Source: Paracoccaceae bacterium (GTDB lineage: Bacteria; Pseudomonadota; Alphaproteobacteria; Rhodobacterales; Rhodobacteraceae). From it: a DNA stretch of 62,861 bases. Shown here piece by piece: positions 17,345 to 26,456 of the stretch. Both the position numbers and the translations under genes were made by a program. The stretch is from NCBI GenBank assembly GCA_023260655.1, contig JALQUU010000008.1, positions 1-62,861 of the forward strand, in the 5' to 3' direction. Below the pieces are notes generated by a model. That model saw nothing but the letters and a program-made list of their open reading frames with translations, searched no databases and was not told the origin of the DNA. Every line of letters starts with the position of its first letter. The first letter of the stretch is position 1.

Positions 17345-18351
17345 ACCGATTTCCCCTGGAACAGGCCTGTGGGCTTGAAGAGCAGTACGATCAGGAGGAT
17401 CCCGAAGGAGACCGCGAATTTATAGTCCGTGGAGAGAAGTTGCAGGAGGCCGTCCGGGGCCATGCTTTCGGGCAGGGTGTAGGTGGCGACCTTTTTCCAC
17501 GCATAGGTGACCGTGACTTCGGAGAAGGCGATGACAAACCCGCCTGCAATCGCGCCCACCGGATTGCCGAGGCCACCGACAATGGCAGCAGCGAAGAACG
17601 GCAGGAGAAGCTGGAAATAGGTGAAGGGTTTGAAGGACTTGTCGAGTCCGTAGAGCGTGCCTGCGATGGTGGTGAGGGCTGCAACGATGAGCCAAGTGAC
17701 TATAACCACGCGTTCGGGGTTGATGCCAGACAGGAGCGCCAGATCTTCGTTATCCGAGAAGGCCCGCATGGATTTTCCGGTGCGGGTCTTGTTGAGGAAC
17801 CAGAAGAGCACGGCCACGACGAGGACGGCGGTGACCACGGTGATCGCGGTCGAGGTGCGGATCGCGAGGGCTTCTTGGAGGCCGGTCATCTGTTTGAAGG
17901 TGCGCGCCGAGATCAGGAAGCGCTCGCCATCGGCGAAGCTTTGGTCGTCGGGGCCGATGATGAAGCGGACGACGCCGTTCATGATGAACATCACCCCCAG
18001 CGAGACCATCACGAGGATCACCGGATCGGACTTCTTCTTGCGATAGAAGCGATAGACGGTGCGGTCTGTGAAGATCATAACGGCAGCGGTGATGGCAATG
18101 CCGAAGGGCAGGGCTAGAAGTGCCGTGGGCAGGGGCCCGAGGTGGATGCCGATGGACTGGAACCACCATGTGATGAGGATGACGGCCATGGTGCCGAAGG
18201 CCATCGTGTCGCCATGGGCGAAGTTCGAGAAGCGCAGGATGCCGTAAACGAGCGTGACACCGAGCGCGCCGAGCGCGAGTTGGCTGCCATAGGCGAGCCC
18301 AGGGATCAGCACGAAATTGGCGAGCGCCACGAATGCGTTGAGAAGATCCAT
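17341..18351 (-). CDS. livH: branched-chain amino acid ABC transporter permease LivH
   Basis: A 336-residue permease with about eight helices. The LivH features GALGVTLVYGILRFSNFAHG near residue 25 and the IVGGLGNPVGAIAGG segment near residue 245 (ATPase contact region) are visible. It is the second half of the translocation channel. The ATG at 18351 is chosen because it follows the livF stop by one base; a longer frame to 18429 would lie inside livF and is hydrophilic, unlike family N-termini. Confidence 0.93.
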   Translation of the reverse strand: MDLLNAFVALANFVLIPGLAYGSQLALGALGVTLVYGILRFSNFAHGDTMAFGTMAVILITWWFQSIGIHLGPLPTALLALPFGIAITAAVMIFTDRTVYRFYRKKKSDPVILVMVSLGVMFIMNGVVRFIIGPDDQSFADGERFLISARTFKQMTGLQEALAIRTSTAITVVTAVLVVAVLFWFLNKTRTGKSMRAFSDNEDLALLSGINPERVVIVTWLIVAALTTIAGTLYGLDKSFKPFTYFQLLLPFFAAAIVGGLGNPVGAIAGGFVIAFSEVTVTYAWKKVATYTLPESMAPDGLLQLLSTDYKFAVSFGILLIVLLFKPTGLFQGKSV

Positions 18352-18352
18352 G

Positions 18353-19066
18353 TCAGCCTCCGAGGAAGGAGCGGCGCACTTCGGGGTCGGCGAGGAGTTC
18401 TTTGCCGGTTCCGGTGTGGGCGTTGGCACCTGTCACGAGGACATAGGCGCGGTCTGCGATTTCAAGGGCTTGGCGGGCGTTCTGTTCCACCATCAACACG
18501 GGAAGGCCCGTGCGGGCGACCTCGATGATGCGGTCAAAAAGCTCGTCCATGACGATGGGCGAGACGCCTGCGGTGGGTTCGTCGAGCATGAGCACCTTTG
18601 GTTTGGTCATCAGCGCGCGGCCGACGGCGACTTGCTGGCGCTGGCCGCCGGAGAGTTGGCCTGCGGGCTGACGGCGCTTTTCTTTCAGGATCGGGAAGAG
18701 GTGGTAGACCTGTTCGAGCGTATCCGTGAAATCATCGGTGCGGATGAAAGCCCCCATTTCGAGGTTCTCTTCGACCGTCATGGAGGTGAAGATGTTGTGG
18801 GTTTGCGGCACGAAACCCATGCCCTTCACCACGCGTTCTTGCGGCGAGAGGGTGGTGATGTCTTCGCCGTCCAGAAGCACGCGGCCGGAATGCAGGTTGA
18901 GCATGCCGAAGACGGCTTTCATGGCAGTGGATTTGCCCGCGCCGTTGGGGCCGACGATGACGGCGATCTCGCCGGGGTTCACGGCGATGGTACAATCGTT
19001 GAGGATCGCGGGGCCTTTGCCGTAGCCGCCGGTCATCGCCTTACCAATCAGAAATGGTTGGGTCAT
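18353..19066 (-). CDS. livF: branched-chain amino acid ABC transporter ATP-binding protein LivF
   Basis: A 237-residue ATPase. Walker A GPNGAGKST is near residue 39, the Q-loop and PQTHNIF follow, the ABC signature LSGGQRQQV is near residue 138, and Walker B VLMLDEPTAGV is near residue 158. The C-terminus carries the LivF-type VEQNARQAL. It energises import with LivG on the cytoplasmic face. It overlaps livG by four bases. Confidence 0.95.
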   Translation of the reverse strand: MTQPFLIGKAMTGGYGKGPAILNDCTIAVNPGEIAVIVGPNGAGKSTAMKAVFGMLNLHSGRVLLDGEDITTLSPQERVVKGMGFVPQTHNIFTSMTVEENLEMGAFIRTDDFTDTLEQVYHLFPILKEKRRQPAGQLSGGQRQQVAVGRALMTKPKVLMLDEPTAGVSPIVMDELFDRIIEVARTGLPVLMVEQNARQALEIADRAYVLVTGANAHTGTGKELLADPEVRRSFLGG

Positions 19067-19842
19067 GCGATTTTGTCCTTATTTTTCAGACCTGTGCCGA
19101 GGTAGGCTTCGATCACCTGCTCGTTGGCCTTGATCTCGGCCAGAGTGCCCTCGGCGAGAACCTTGCCTTCGGCCATGCAGATCACCGGATCACAAATGCG
19201 GCCGATGAAATCCATGTCGTGTTCGATGACGACGAAGGTGTAGCCGCGTTCCTTGTTCAGGCGCACGATGGCATCGGCGATGGTGTTGAGAAGCGTGCGG
19301 TTCACGCCAGCGCCGACCTCGTCGAGGAAGACGATCTTGGCATCGACCATCATGGTACGGCCAAGTTCGAGGAGCTTCTTCTGGCCGCCCGAAATCTGAC
19401 CTGCCTTGTGGTCGGCGAGATGGGAAATCGTCAGGAATTCAAGAACTTCATCGGCTTTTGCACGAAGAGCGCGCTCTTCGTCGGCGATGCGTTTGCGGCC
19501 GAACCATGTGTTCCAGAGGGTTTCTCCGGCTTGGCCTGCGGGCACCATCATCAGGTTCTCGCGGCAGGACATGGAGGAGAATTCATGGGCGATCTGGAAG
19601 GTGCGCAGGAGGCCATTGTGGAACAACTCGTGCGGCTCAAGCCCCGTGATATCCTCGCCATCCATCAGGACGCGGCCCGAAGTTTGTTTATGAACGCCAG
19701 CTATCACGTTGAAAAGAGTGGTTTTTCCGGCGCCATTGGGGCCGATCAATCCGGTGATGCTGCCTTTGCGGATCTCAAGGCTCGCACCGTCGACGGCATG
19801 GAAACCGCCGAAATGTTTGTGCAGGTCGTCAACGACGATCAT
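19063..19842 (-). CDS. livG: branched-chain amino acid ABC transporter ATP-binding protein LivG
   Basis: A 259-residue ATPase. Walker A GPNGAGKTT is near residue 35, the signature ISGGQKKLLELGRTMM follows in the middle, and the LivG-type C-terminus with VVIEHDMDFI and an AYLGTGLK end is present. The start at 19842 is preferred over upstream ATG codons because GGGGAA lies at correct spacing before MIVVDDL. It follows the binding-protein gene, from which it is separated by a stem-loop. Confidence 0.94.
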   Translation of the reverse strand: MIVVDDLHKHFGGFHAVDGASLEIRKGSITGLIGPNGAGKTTLFNVIAGVHKQTSGRVLMDGEDITGLEPHELFHNGLLRTFQIAHEFSSMSCRENLMMVPAGQAGETLWNTWFGRKRIADEERALRAKADEVLEFLTISHLADHKAGQISGGQKKLLELGRTMMVDAKIVFLDEVGAGVNRTLLNTIADAIVRLNKERGYTFVVIEHDMDFIGRICDPVICMAEGKVLAEGTLAEIKANEQVIEAYLGTGLKNKDKIA

Positions 19843-19890
19843 TTTGCTTCCCCGTCTTGGCGCCATTTTCGGCGCTCTAGATATGGGAAC

Positions 19891-19910
19891 AGCCCGGATC
19901 ACTCCGGGCT
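19891..19910 (-). promoter_or_regulatory. intercistronic stem-loop between binding-protein gene and livG
   Basis: AGCCCGGA (19891-19898) and TCCGGGCT (19903-19910) form a perfect 8-base-pair stem with a four-base loop in the 93-base spacer. It has no T run on the minus strand. It therefore looks like an mRNA-stabilising or partial-attenuation element that raises binding-protein levels above the ATPases and permeases. Confidence 0.5.
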
Positions 19911-19935
19911 GCTCGGTAGTGAGAAAAAGCGCCGA

Positions 19936-21132
19936 TTAGCGGTACTTAACCGTGGAGATCTTGCCGTCTTTGAACTCGATCTCGCGGTAGTTGCCAGCGG
20001 ACTCGCCGGGGCCGATCAGTTCGACAGCAGACGCGCCGACGTAGTCGATGTCTTTGCCTTCTTTGATCAGCTGGATGGCTTTTGCCAGTTCACCCGGAAG
20101 GATCGGCTCGCCCGGTGCGTTGGCGAGATCCATGACTTTCGAGGACCAGTCTTTCGCGTTGGTCGAACCAGCAGCCTGCATCGCGAGAGCGATCAGAGCA
20201 GCAGCGTCGTAGGATTCCGGTGCGAAGGCCTGAGTGCCATCGAAACCAGCAGCGGCTGCCGCGGCCTGGAAGGCGGCTGCGCCGTTCGAGTCGGTGCCCG
20301 GGTGCTGGCCGAAGGATCCGTTCAGCTCTGCGCCGAAACGCTCTTCGAGGCCGGTGCCGACCATGCCGTCGGGCAGCATGAAGGTCGAGAAGGCGCCGGA
20401 GTCGAGCGCTGCACGGATCACGCCCGAACCGCCCTGGTCGATGTAGCCTGCGACGACGAGGATTTCACCGCCAGCAGCTGCGAGAGCGCCGACTTCAGCC
20501 GAGTAGTCGGCTTTGCCGTCTTCGTGTGCAGCCGAAAGGGTGACTTTGCCGCCAGCAGCTTCGAAAGCTGCCTGGAAGCTGTCTGCGAGGCCCTTGCCGT
20601 AGTCGTTGTTGGTGTAGGTGACGGCGACTTCCTTGATACCACGCTCGCCGAGGATCTCGGTCATCACGACGCCCTGACGCGCGTCGGAGGGTGCGGTGCG
20701 GAAGAAGAGGCCATCGTCTTCAGCGGTCGAGAGGGCGGGCGAGGTCGCGGAGGGCGAGATCATCGCGATGCCGTTCGGACGCGCGACGTTCTGCAGGATG
20801 GCGCCAGTCACGCCGGAGCAGTCTGCACCCATGATGGCGGCAACGCCTTCGGAGGTGACGAGACGTTCTGCGGCAGCGGTTGCAGCTGCTGCATCGACGC
20901 AGGTGGAGTCGCCGCGTACCGGGGTAACCATGGTGCCGTCGATCACGCCGCCAGCAGCGTTGATTTCAGCGATTGCCAATTCGGCGCCAGCGGCCATGCC
21001 GGGCGTGATCGATTCCAGCGGGCCGGTGAAGCCCAGAACGATGCCGACTTTGACTTCTTTCGAGTGGCTGCCAGCGAGTGCTGCACCGGCTACGAGAGCG
21101 GTGGCCGCAGAGGCCAGAAGAAGCTTTTTCAT
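19936..21132 (-). CDS. branched-chain amino acid ABC transporter substrate-binding protein
   Basis: A 398-residue periplasmic protein. The signal peptide is about residues 1-21, with LVAGAALAGSHS at the cleavage region. The family-6 (LivJ/K-type) binding core follows, with VKVGIVLGFTGPLESI near residue 27 and a conserved GADCSGVTGAI near residue 105. It delivers Leu/Ile/Val or a related amide to LivHMGF. The ATG at 21132 gives the signal peptide; a longer frame to 21282 lacks one at its start. It is the first gene of the operon. Confidence 0.93.
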   Translation of the reverse strand: MKKLLLASAATALVAGAALAGSHSKEVKVGIVLGFTGPLESITPGMAAGAELAIAEINAAGGVIDGTMVTPVRGDSTCVDAAAATAAAERLVTSEGVAAIMGADCSGVTGAILQNVARPNGIAMISPSATSPALSTAEDDGLFFRTAPSDARQGVVMTEILGERGIKEVAVTYTNNDYGKGLADSFQAAFEAAGGKVTLSAAHEDGKADYSAEVGALAAAGGEILVVAGYIDQGGSGVIRAALDSGAFSTFMLPDGMVGTGLEERFGAELNGSFGQHPGTDSNGAAAFQAAAAAAGFDGTQAFAPESYDAAALIALAMQAAGSTNAKDWSSKVMDLANAPGEPILPGELAKAIQLIKEGKDIDYVGASAVELIGPGESAGNYREIEFKDGKISTVKYR

Positions 21133-21367
21133 TTGTATTCTCCCCAAGGGTGGTTCTGATTGGAACTCAAGGTCCGGAGATAAATCTATTTCGAGTGCCC
21201 GAGAAAGAAAAGGGTTTCGTGCTAGCGCTATCCTTTTTCCATGCTGTTCCGATGGGAGAGCGGAGTTAGTTTGCAACGGCAATTACTGCCAAGGAATTAA
21301 GGCCCGGGCCGTTGACGCGGGGAGGGGAAGGGCTTAGGCACGCGGACCGTCGCGCGAGAGGGAATAG
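21133..21367 (-). promoter_or_regulatory. liv operon promoter region
   Basis: A 235-base intergenic stretch lies between the divergent liv operon and a hypothetical gene. It contains an octameric palindrome TAGCGCTA at 21223-21230, flanked by GC and TC, which recalls the core of LacI-family operators such as the one before edd. The similarity is only to the core, so an operator here is speculative. Confidence 0.3.
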
Positions 21368-21946
21368 ATGCGGAAATTCATTGCAAAAAACCGCAGGTCA
21401 TTGGAGCGCGGCGCAGGGGTTGCGGGCTTTGCGGCTATGGCTGGAGGGCTGTGCTGGCTCTTGGGGATCGATCCGGCGTTCGGGGCTGTCCTTGGCCTTG
21501 CGGGCGCTTTCGGGGGGCTCTTGAGGGGCCGGAGTGCGGAAGATGACGTGGCGGCAGCGGAGGGGGCTTTCGCGGGCCCTGCGCCCTTCATTCGTTACCC
21601 TGACGGGAAATATGTGCGCCCAGCCGACAATGGGTTGAATAACGCGGATTTCCGGTGGGTCGCGGGCATTCTCTTGCCGCATTACGGCACTTTACGGCCT
21701 CTGGTGGCGGACCTCGATCGGGGTAATTGGCAGACACTCGATCCGGAAAGCGATCTGGCGGATGCGGTGCTGGAAAGCGTGGCGGGATTGATCGACGCGG
21801 TGCCGGATTGGGCCGAGGAAGGCCAGTTGCCTCTCGTAGCGCTTTACCTTTCGGAACTGGAGCGGCTGTTGCGTGACACGATCGGGCTGGACTTTGTCCA
21901 TCCCGAGGACATGCGGCCTGCGCCGAAGCCACGGCAGATGAACTAG
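21368..21946 (+). CDS. conserved hypothetical membrane-associated protein
   Basis: A 192-residue protein of unrecognised function. The N-terminus is basic (MRKFIAKNRRSLER). A hydrophobic glycine/alanine-rich hairpin about residues 16-57 could form two membrane helices. The rest is soluble and acidic, with a Trp-rich centre and a Pro-rich C-terminus. The ATG at 21368 follows GAGGGAATAG, an adequate ribosome site. It is monocistronic, followed by the second repeat copy. Its codon use matches its neighbours, so it is likely a real gene. Confidence 0.65.
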   Translation: MRKFIAKNRRSLERGAGVAGFAAMAGGLCWLLGIDPAFGAVLGLAGAFGGLLRGRSAEDDVAAAEGAFAGPAPFIRYPDGKYVRPADNGLNNADFRWVAGILLPHYGTLRPLVADLDRGNWQTLDPESDLADAVLESVAGLIDAVPDWAEEGQLPLVALYLSELERLLRDTIGLDFVHPEDMRPAPKPRQMN

Positions 21947-22099
21947 TCGCGGTTTTTCAGCCTGTTAACCTGCGAAAACTGCCATTTCCGAGGCGTATGG
22001 ATCGCGTCTGGATTGCGTATGGCTTGCGTCATGACGTTTGGCCGCGCGCGCGGCGTTAAGGGCGGCGCGCGGTGGGGTAAGGTTTTGACGCGTTGAGAG

Positions 22100-22147
22100 A
22101 AGAGGGGGGCGCTGCCCCCCGCCCTTCGGGCCCCGGGATATTTGAAA
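22100..22147 (+). repeat. extragenic palindromic repeat, copy 2
   Basis: GGGGGGC (22104-22110) pairs with GCCCCCC (22114-22120) around GCT. A small GCCC-TTC-GGGC hairpin and CCCCGGGATATTTG follow. It shares order, loop and tail with the copy at 15935-15985, and lies in the same orientation behind a plus-strand gene, so it may also act as the terminator of the hypothetical gene. Confidence 0.7.
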
Positions 22148-22183
22148 AAGCGAAATGATTGGCGCGGCTCGGAAGCGCGCGCT

Positions 22184-23191
22184 TCAGATCGAGAGGCGTG
22201 TCGCGTGGCTGCCGCGCTCGCGGTAGGGGGTGGTGTCGTAATGCGCGCGGTAGCATTTCGAGAAATGCGACGGCGAAGCGAAGCCGCAGGCAAGTGCCAC
22301 GTTGATCACGCTCATGTCGGTTTGCATCAGGAGGTTGCGCGCCTTCTGGAGGCGCAGTTCCATGTAGTAGCGTTTTGGAGAGCGGTTGAGGTAGCGGCGG
22401 AAGAGGCGTTCGAGCTGGCGGGTGGACATGCCGACTTCCTTGGCCAAAGCGGCTGGGCTGATCGGCTCTTCGATGGCGCCTTCCATTTTCTGGATCACCT
22501 GGCTCAGTTTCGGGTGGCGCACGCCGATGCGGGTGGGCACGGAGAGACGCTGGGTGTCCTGGTCGGTGCGGATGGAATTGTAGATCAGCTGGTCGGCCAC
22601 GAGATTGGCGGTGTCTTCACCGTGGTCATCGGCGATGAGTTTCAGCATGAGGTCGATCGAAGAGGTGCCGCCTGCGGTGGAGAGGCGGTTGCCGTCGACG
22701 ACGAAGACGGATTTCGTGAGGCGGACCTCTTCGAATTCCTCGATGAAGCTGTCCTGATTCTCCCAGTGGATCGTCGCGCGTTTGCCATCCAAGAGACCGG
22801 CTTTGGCGAGCGAATAAGCCGCCGTGCAGAGGCCGCCGAGCGGCATGCCTTTGCGGGCCTCGCGGCGGAGCCAGCTCAGGAGCTTTTTCGAGGTGGATTT
22901 GGCGACGTTGATGCCGCCGCAGACGAGGATCGTGTCTTCGCGTTCAAGCTCGATGAGATCGGCGTCGAGTTTGAATTCGGTGCCGGCAGAGCAGGAGACG
23001 GTATTGCCTCCTTCGCCGATGAGCATCCAGCTGTAGACTTTCTCGTCGAGCATGCGGTTGGCGATGCGCAGGCATTCGAGCGCGGAGGCAAAGCTCAGAA
23101 GGGTGAAATTGTCGAGGAGGACAAAGACGAAGCGCCTCGGCTCGGCGGGTTTCGCGCGGTCAAAGGTAGATGTGCTTGTTGCAGGCTTCAT
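22184..23191 (-). CDS. GlxA family AraC-type transcriptional regulator
   Basis: A 335-residue regulator. The N-terminal DJ-1/PfpI-like domain (about 20-190) has the family context ILVCGGINV and GLCTAAYSLAKAGLLDG, with Cys in the nucleophile-elbow position. The C-terminal AraC helix-turn-helix pair (about 230-325) contains REVGMSTRQLERLFRRYL-like and INVALACGFASPSHFSK segments. GlxA-type regulators often control choline, carnitine or glycine-betaine catabolism. No such genes are adjacent. The start at ATG 23191 follows GGAGGAGC; an upstream ATG at 23227 is less likely. Confidence 0.88.
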   Translation of the reverse strand: MKPATSTSTFDRAKPAEPRRFVFVLLDNFTLLSFASALECLRIANRMLDEKVYSWMLIGEGGNTVSCSAGTEFKLDADLIELEREDTILVCGGINVAKSTSKKLLSWLRREARKGMPLGGLCTAAYSLAKAGLLDGKRATIHWENQDSFIEEFEEVRLTKSVFVVDGNRLSTAGGTSSIDLMLKLIADDHGEDTANLVADQLIYNSIRTDQDTQRLSVPTRIGVRHPKLSQVIQKMEGAIEEPISPAALAKEVGMSTRQLERLFRRYLNRSPKRYYMELRLQKARNLLMQTDMSVINVALACGFASPSHFSKCYRAHYDTTPYRERGSHATRLSI

Positions 23192-23372
23192 GGCGCTCCT
23201 CCGGTCCACCCGTTTATAGGCCAGCAATGCCTTTTTAGTTGCGCCTCCGCAAGGGCCAGTATCCGAAAGCGACGCTATATGGCGTGATTGAGTTGTGACT
23301 ATTTCCGAACTGGTTCTTTCCTTGTTCCCGCAGTATAGGGAGGCTTCCGAGCCTTAGACGAAGGGGACTATC

Positions 23373-24740
23373 ATGACCGAATGGCAGAGATCGAACTGGC
23401 GCAACAAGCCCCGCGTTCAGATGCCTGACTATCCGGACGCGGAGGCGTTGAGCTCTGTCGAAGCACAACTGTCGAAATATCCCCCGCTGGTCTTTGCAGG
23501 CGAGGCCCGCAAGCTGAAGAAGGCTTTGGGGGCGGCCTCGCGTGGTGAGGCGTTCCTGTTGCAGGGCGGCGATTGTGCCGAGGCCTTCGACCAGTTCAGT
23601 GCAAATGCGATCCGCGACACGTTCAAGGTGATGTTGCAGATGGCGATGGTGCTGACCTACGGCGCGAAAGTGCCTGTTGTGAAAGTGGGCCGTATGGCCG
23701 GGCAGTTTGCCAAGCCGCGTTCGGCACCTTTCGAGGTGATCGATGGCGTGGAACTGCCGTCTTACCGTGGCGATATCATCAACGAGCTGGCACCGACGCT
23801 GGAGGCGCGTATTCCGCGCCCCGAGAAGATGCTGCAGGCCTATCTGCAGGCGGCGGCCACGCTGAACCTGTTGCGCGCCTTCTCGACGGGGGGCTATGCC
23901 GATGTGCATCAGGTGCACAGCTGGACGCTGGGCTTCACGGAAAGCGAGAAGGCAAGCCGCTTCCGCGATATGGCGGCGCGGATTTCCGACACGCTCGATT
24001 TCATGAAAGCGGCCGGGCTTGATAGCGCGGCGCGCCACGAGTTGCAGACGGTGGATTTCTACACCTCGCACGAGGCGCTTCTCTTGGAATACGAAGAGGC
24101 GCTGTGCCGGAATGACTCGACCTCCGGCAAATGGCTGGCAGGTTCGGGCCATATGATCTGGATCGGAGATCGCACCCGCCAGCCCGATGGCGCGCATGTG
24201 GAATTCTGCCGGGGTGTCTTGAACCCGATCGGGCTGAAGTGCGGCCCGACGACGACAGCGGACGATCTGAAAGTGCTGATGAAGAAGCTCAACCCCGAGA
24301 ACGAAGCGGGCAAGCTGACGCTGATCGCGCGCTTCGGGGCTGGCAAGGTGGGCGAGCATCTGCCGCGCCTCGTCAAGGCGGTAAACGAAGAGGGTGCGAA
24401 TGTGGTGTGGGTTTGCGACCCGATGCATGGCAACACCATCAAGTCCTCCTCGGGCTACAAGACGCGGCCCTTCGATTCCGTGTTGCGTGAAGTGCGCGAG
24501 TTCTTCGGTGTGCATAAGGCCGAGGGCACGATCCCCGGAGGTATGCATTTCGAAATGACCGGCCAAGACGTGACGGAATGCACGGGCGGGGTTCATGCGG
24601 TTTCGGACGAGGATCTGTCGGATCGCTACCACACGGCCTGCGATCCGCGCCTGAATGCCTCGCAGTCGCTGGAACTGGCGTTTCTTGTGGCGGAAGAGCT
24701 TTCGAACCTGCGGCTGGAGCGGCAGGCAGCGGCGTTTTAA
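23373..24740 (+). CDS. class II 3-deoxy-7-phosphoheptulonate synthase
   Basis: A 455-residue plant-like (type II) DAHP synthase, the usual length. Conserved blocks are visible: WRNKPR at residues 9-14 region, the [11 protein letters not shown] stretch with metal-binding Cys near residue 70, [13 protein letters not shown] near residue 107, and [10 protein letters not shown] near residue 348. It condenses erythrose 4-phosphate and phosphoenolpyruvate, the first step of the shikimate pathway. It is monocistronic, opening after a 181-base promoter region. Confidence 0.95.
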   Translation: MTEWQRSNWRNKPRVQMPDYPDAEALSSVEAQLSKYPPLVFAGEARKLKKALGAASRGEAFLLQGGDCAEAFDQFSANAIRDTFKVMLQMAMVLTYGAKVPVVKVGRMAGQFAKPRSAPFEVIDGVELPSYRGDIINELAPTLEARIPRPEKMLQAYLQAAATLNLLRAFSTGGYADVHQVHSWTLGFTESEKASRFRDMAARISDTLDFMKAAGLDSAARHELQTVDFYTSHEALLLEYEEALCRNDSTSGKWLAGSGHMIWIGDRTRQPDGAHVEFCRGVLNPIGLKCGPTTTADDLKVLMKKLNPENEAGKLTLIARFGAGKVGEHLPRLVKAVNEEGANVVWVCDPMHGNTIKSSSGYKTRPFDSVLREVREFFGVHKAEGTIPGGMHFEMTGQDVTECTGGVHAVSDEDLSDRYHTACDPRLNASQSLELAFLVAEELSNLRLERQAAAF

Positions 24741-24747
24741 CCGCGCT

Positions 24748-25395
24748 TTATTTGACGACCCTAAGGTGGTCGCCCCGCAAGGGCGGCCGCTTTTCGTTTG
24801 GGGCCTCAGTTGTGGCAGCGAGGGCCACGGGCGGGCGGTGATCGGTGTTGAAGTGCGGTGTGCCTATGGAGAAGCGGCGGGGTGCCGTGCCGCAACTGCC
24901 GGGCGCATAGAGAAGGCCCAAGAGGCGGTCTGTGGTCTTGGGGGTGGAGGCGAGGGGCCAGAGGGTGAGGTTGCCGCCGAGTTTCGGGCGACCGTAGCTG
25001 GCTTCAGATGTGAGCGAGACTTCGGCCACGGCGGCTGTGGTGAAGACGCGCTCGACGGTGTCCATGAAGGCGCGGCGGCTTTCGGGTTCGATGAAGATGG
25101 TGCCGGGCATGCCACGGACCTCCATGCCGAGGAGGTTGGAGAGCATAGAGCCTGCGACGCGGAGGCGCGCGTGGCCGGGGGCGATGCGTTCGGCAACGAG
25201 GAGCCAAGGGAGGGCGGCGTCGAGGGCGCAGGGGTTCAACTCGGTGCGCAGAGGGGCGCTGCGATCACCTTTAAGACTGGCCCAATAGCTGTGGACTTCG
25301 GCGGCGAGTTGGCGACCGATGCGGGGCATTTCGAGGCCGTTCAGCGACTGCATGAAGGGAATGACACCTTCGAAATCCTGCGAATCTAGGGACAT
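24748..25395 (-). CDS. PAS domain protein (PF07310/MopJ-like)
   Basis: A 215-residue protein made mainly of a PAS_5-type domain (about residues 15-165), with WASLKGDRSAP and RLRVAGSMLSNLLGMEVRGMP-like conserved blocks. Related Caulobacter proteins such as MopJ modulate cyclic-di-GMP and stress output without an attached effector domain. No output domain is visible here. The start at 25395 has GAGG upstream; a longer frame to 25440 is not supported. It converges with the DAHP synthase gene, 7 bases apart. Confidence 0.8.
   Translation of the reverse strand: MSLDSQDFEGVIPFMQSLNGLEMPRIGRQLAAEVHSYWASLKGDRSAPLRTELNPCALDAALPWLLVAERIAPGHARLRVAGSMLSNLLGMEVRGMPGTIFIEPESRRAFMDTVERVFTTAAVAEVSLTSEASYGRPKLGGNLTLWPLASTPKTTDRLLGLLYAPGSCGTAPRRFSIGTPHFNTDHRPPVALAATTEAPNEKRPPLRGDHLRVVK
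24771..24794 (+). terminator. probable terminator of the DAHP synthase gene
   Basis: CGCCC (24771-24775) pairs with GGGCG (24781-24785) around CGCAA and is followed by GCCGC then TTTT. The hairpin lies inside the 3' end of the convergent PAS-protein gene, so that coding end doubles as the terminator. Confidence 0.45.
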
Positions 25396-25562
25396 TTTTG
25401 CCTCGGTACTTGTAAACAATCGATGGGGCGGTTTTCGCATGAAACGCGAGGCTGGTGAGGGGGAAAGCTAACAATTGGTTAACCCTGACCCTCCGGATAG
25501 GGTCGGTGCTTGCGCGCTGGCGCGGCTTCTCTTAGGGCTTGGGGAATGCAAGGAAGGTGCTC

Positions 25563-26453
25563 ATGCTCACATCGATGACGGGATTTGCCAGTGCGCGCGG
25601 CGAGGGATGCGGCTTTAGCTGGGTGTGGGATTTGCGGAGTGTGAATTCCAAGGGGCTGGATCTGCGGCTGAGAGTGCCGGACTGGATCGAGGGCCTGGAA
25701 GCGGGATTGCGGGCGGCTTTGGGAAAGGCTGTGACGCGGGGATCGGTTTCCTTGTCGCTGCGCCTGTCGCGCGAGGTGGGAAGCGTTGGGTTCTCGCTGA
25801 ATGAAGAGATGTTGCAAGCCGTTCTGACGGCGATGGCGCGGGTGGAAGATGTGGCGGGTGCGCAGCATCTGGCCTTGGGGCGCGCGACGGCGGCGGATGT
25901 GCTGGCGGTGCGGGGTGTGTTCGAGGTAGGCGAGGCCGAGGCGGATACCGAGGGGCTTTTGAAGGCGCTGATGGCCGAGGTTCCGGCGCTGTTGAAGGCC
26001 TTCCAAGAAGCACGCGCAGGTGAAGGCAAGGCGCTGTTCGCGGTGCTGGATCGGCAAATCAGTGAGATTGAGCGGCTGACCTTGGCCTCCGAGGCCGCAG
26101 CGGCGGCACGCGCTAGCGGGCAGGAAGAGGCGCTGAAAGCGGCGGTGGCCAAGGTGATGGGCGTGACCGATGCGGTGGAGCCTGCGCGGTTGGCTCAGGA
26201 ATTGGCGCTTCTGGCCGTTAAGACCGATGTGACGGAAGAGATTGACCGCCTGAAGGCCCATGTGGCGCAGGCACGGGAGCTGATTGCGGCAACGAAACCC
26301 GTGGGGCGGCGTTTGGACTTCCTGATGCAGGAGTTCAATCGCGAGGCCAATACGCTCTGCTCGAAGTCGCAGTCGACGGAGCTGACGCGGATCGGGCTCG
26401 ATCTGAAAACCGTGATCGACCAGATGCGCGAACAAGTACAGAATGTGGAATAA
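25563..26453 (+). CDS. YicC family endoribonuclease-like protein
   Basis: A 296-residue protein of the YicC/YloC family (usual about 290). The N-terminus LTSMTGFASARG and the C-terminal DUF1732 block RRLDFLMQEFNREANTLCSKS are both clear. E. coli YicC cleaves specific RNAs such as RyhB. The start at ATG 25563 has GGAAGG upstream. It is followed after 3 bases by gmk, the arrangement common in alphaproteobacteria. Confidence 0.92.
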   Translation: MLTSMTGFASARGEGCGFSWVWDLRSVNSKGLDLRLRVPDWIEGLEAGLRAALGKAVTRGSVSLSLRLSREVGSVGFSLNEEMLQAVLTAMARVEDVAGAQHLALGRATAADVLAVRGVFEVGEAEADTEGLLKALMAEVPALLKAFQEARAGEGKALFAVLDRQISEIERLTLASEAAAAARASGQEEALKAAVAKVMGVTDAVEPARLAQELALLAVKTDVTEEIDRLKAHVAQARELIAATKPVGRRLDFLMQEFNREANTLCSKSQSTELTRIGLDLKTVIDQMREQVQNVE

Positions 26454-26456
26454 GCC

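Noticed and set aside
19054..21159. A 701-codon open frame on the plus strand opposite the liv genes
   Set aside because: It lies antisense to livG and the binding-protein gene, which have clear domains. High GC produces such shadow frames.
21223..21230. LacI-type operator in the liv promoter
   Set aside because: Only the 8-base core matches; too short to call on its own.
23235..24632. A 465-codon minus-strand frame opposite the DAHP synthase
   Set aside because: His/Arg-rich, no domain, fully antisense to an obvious enzyme.
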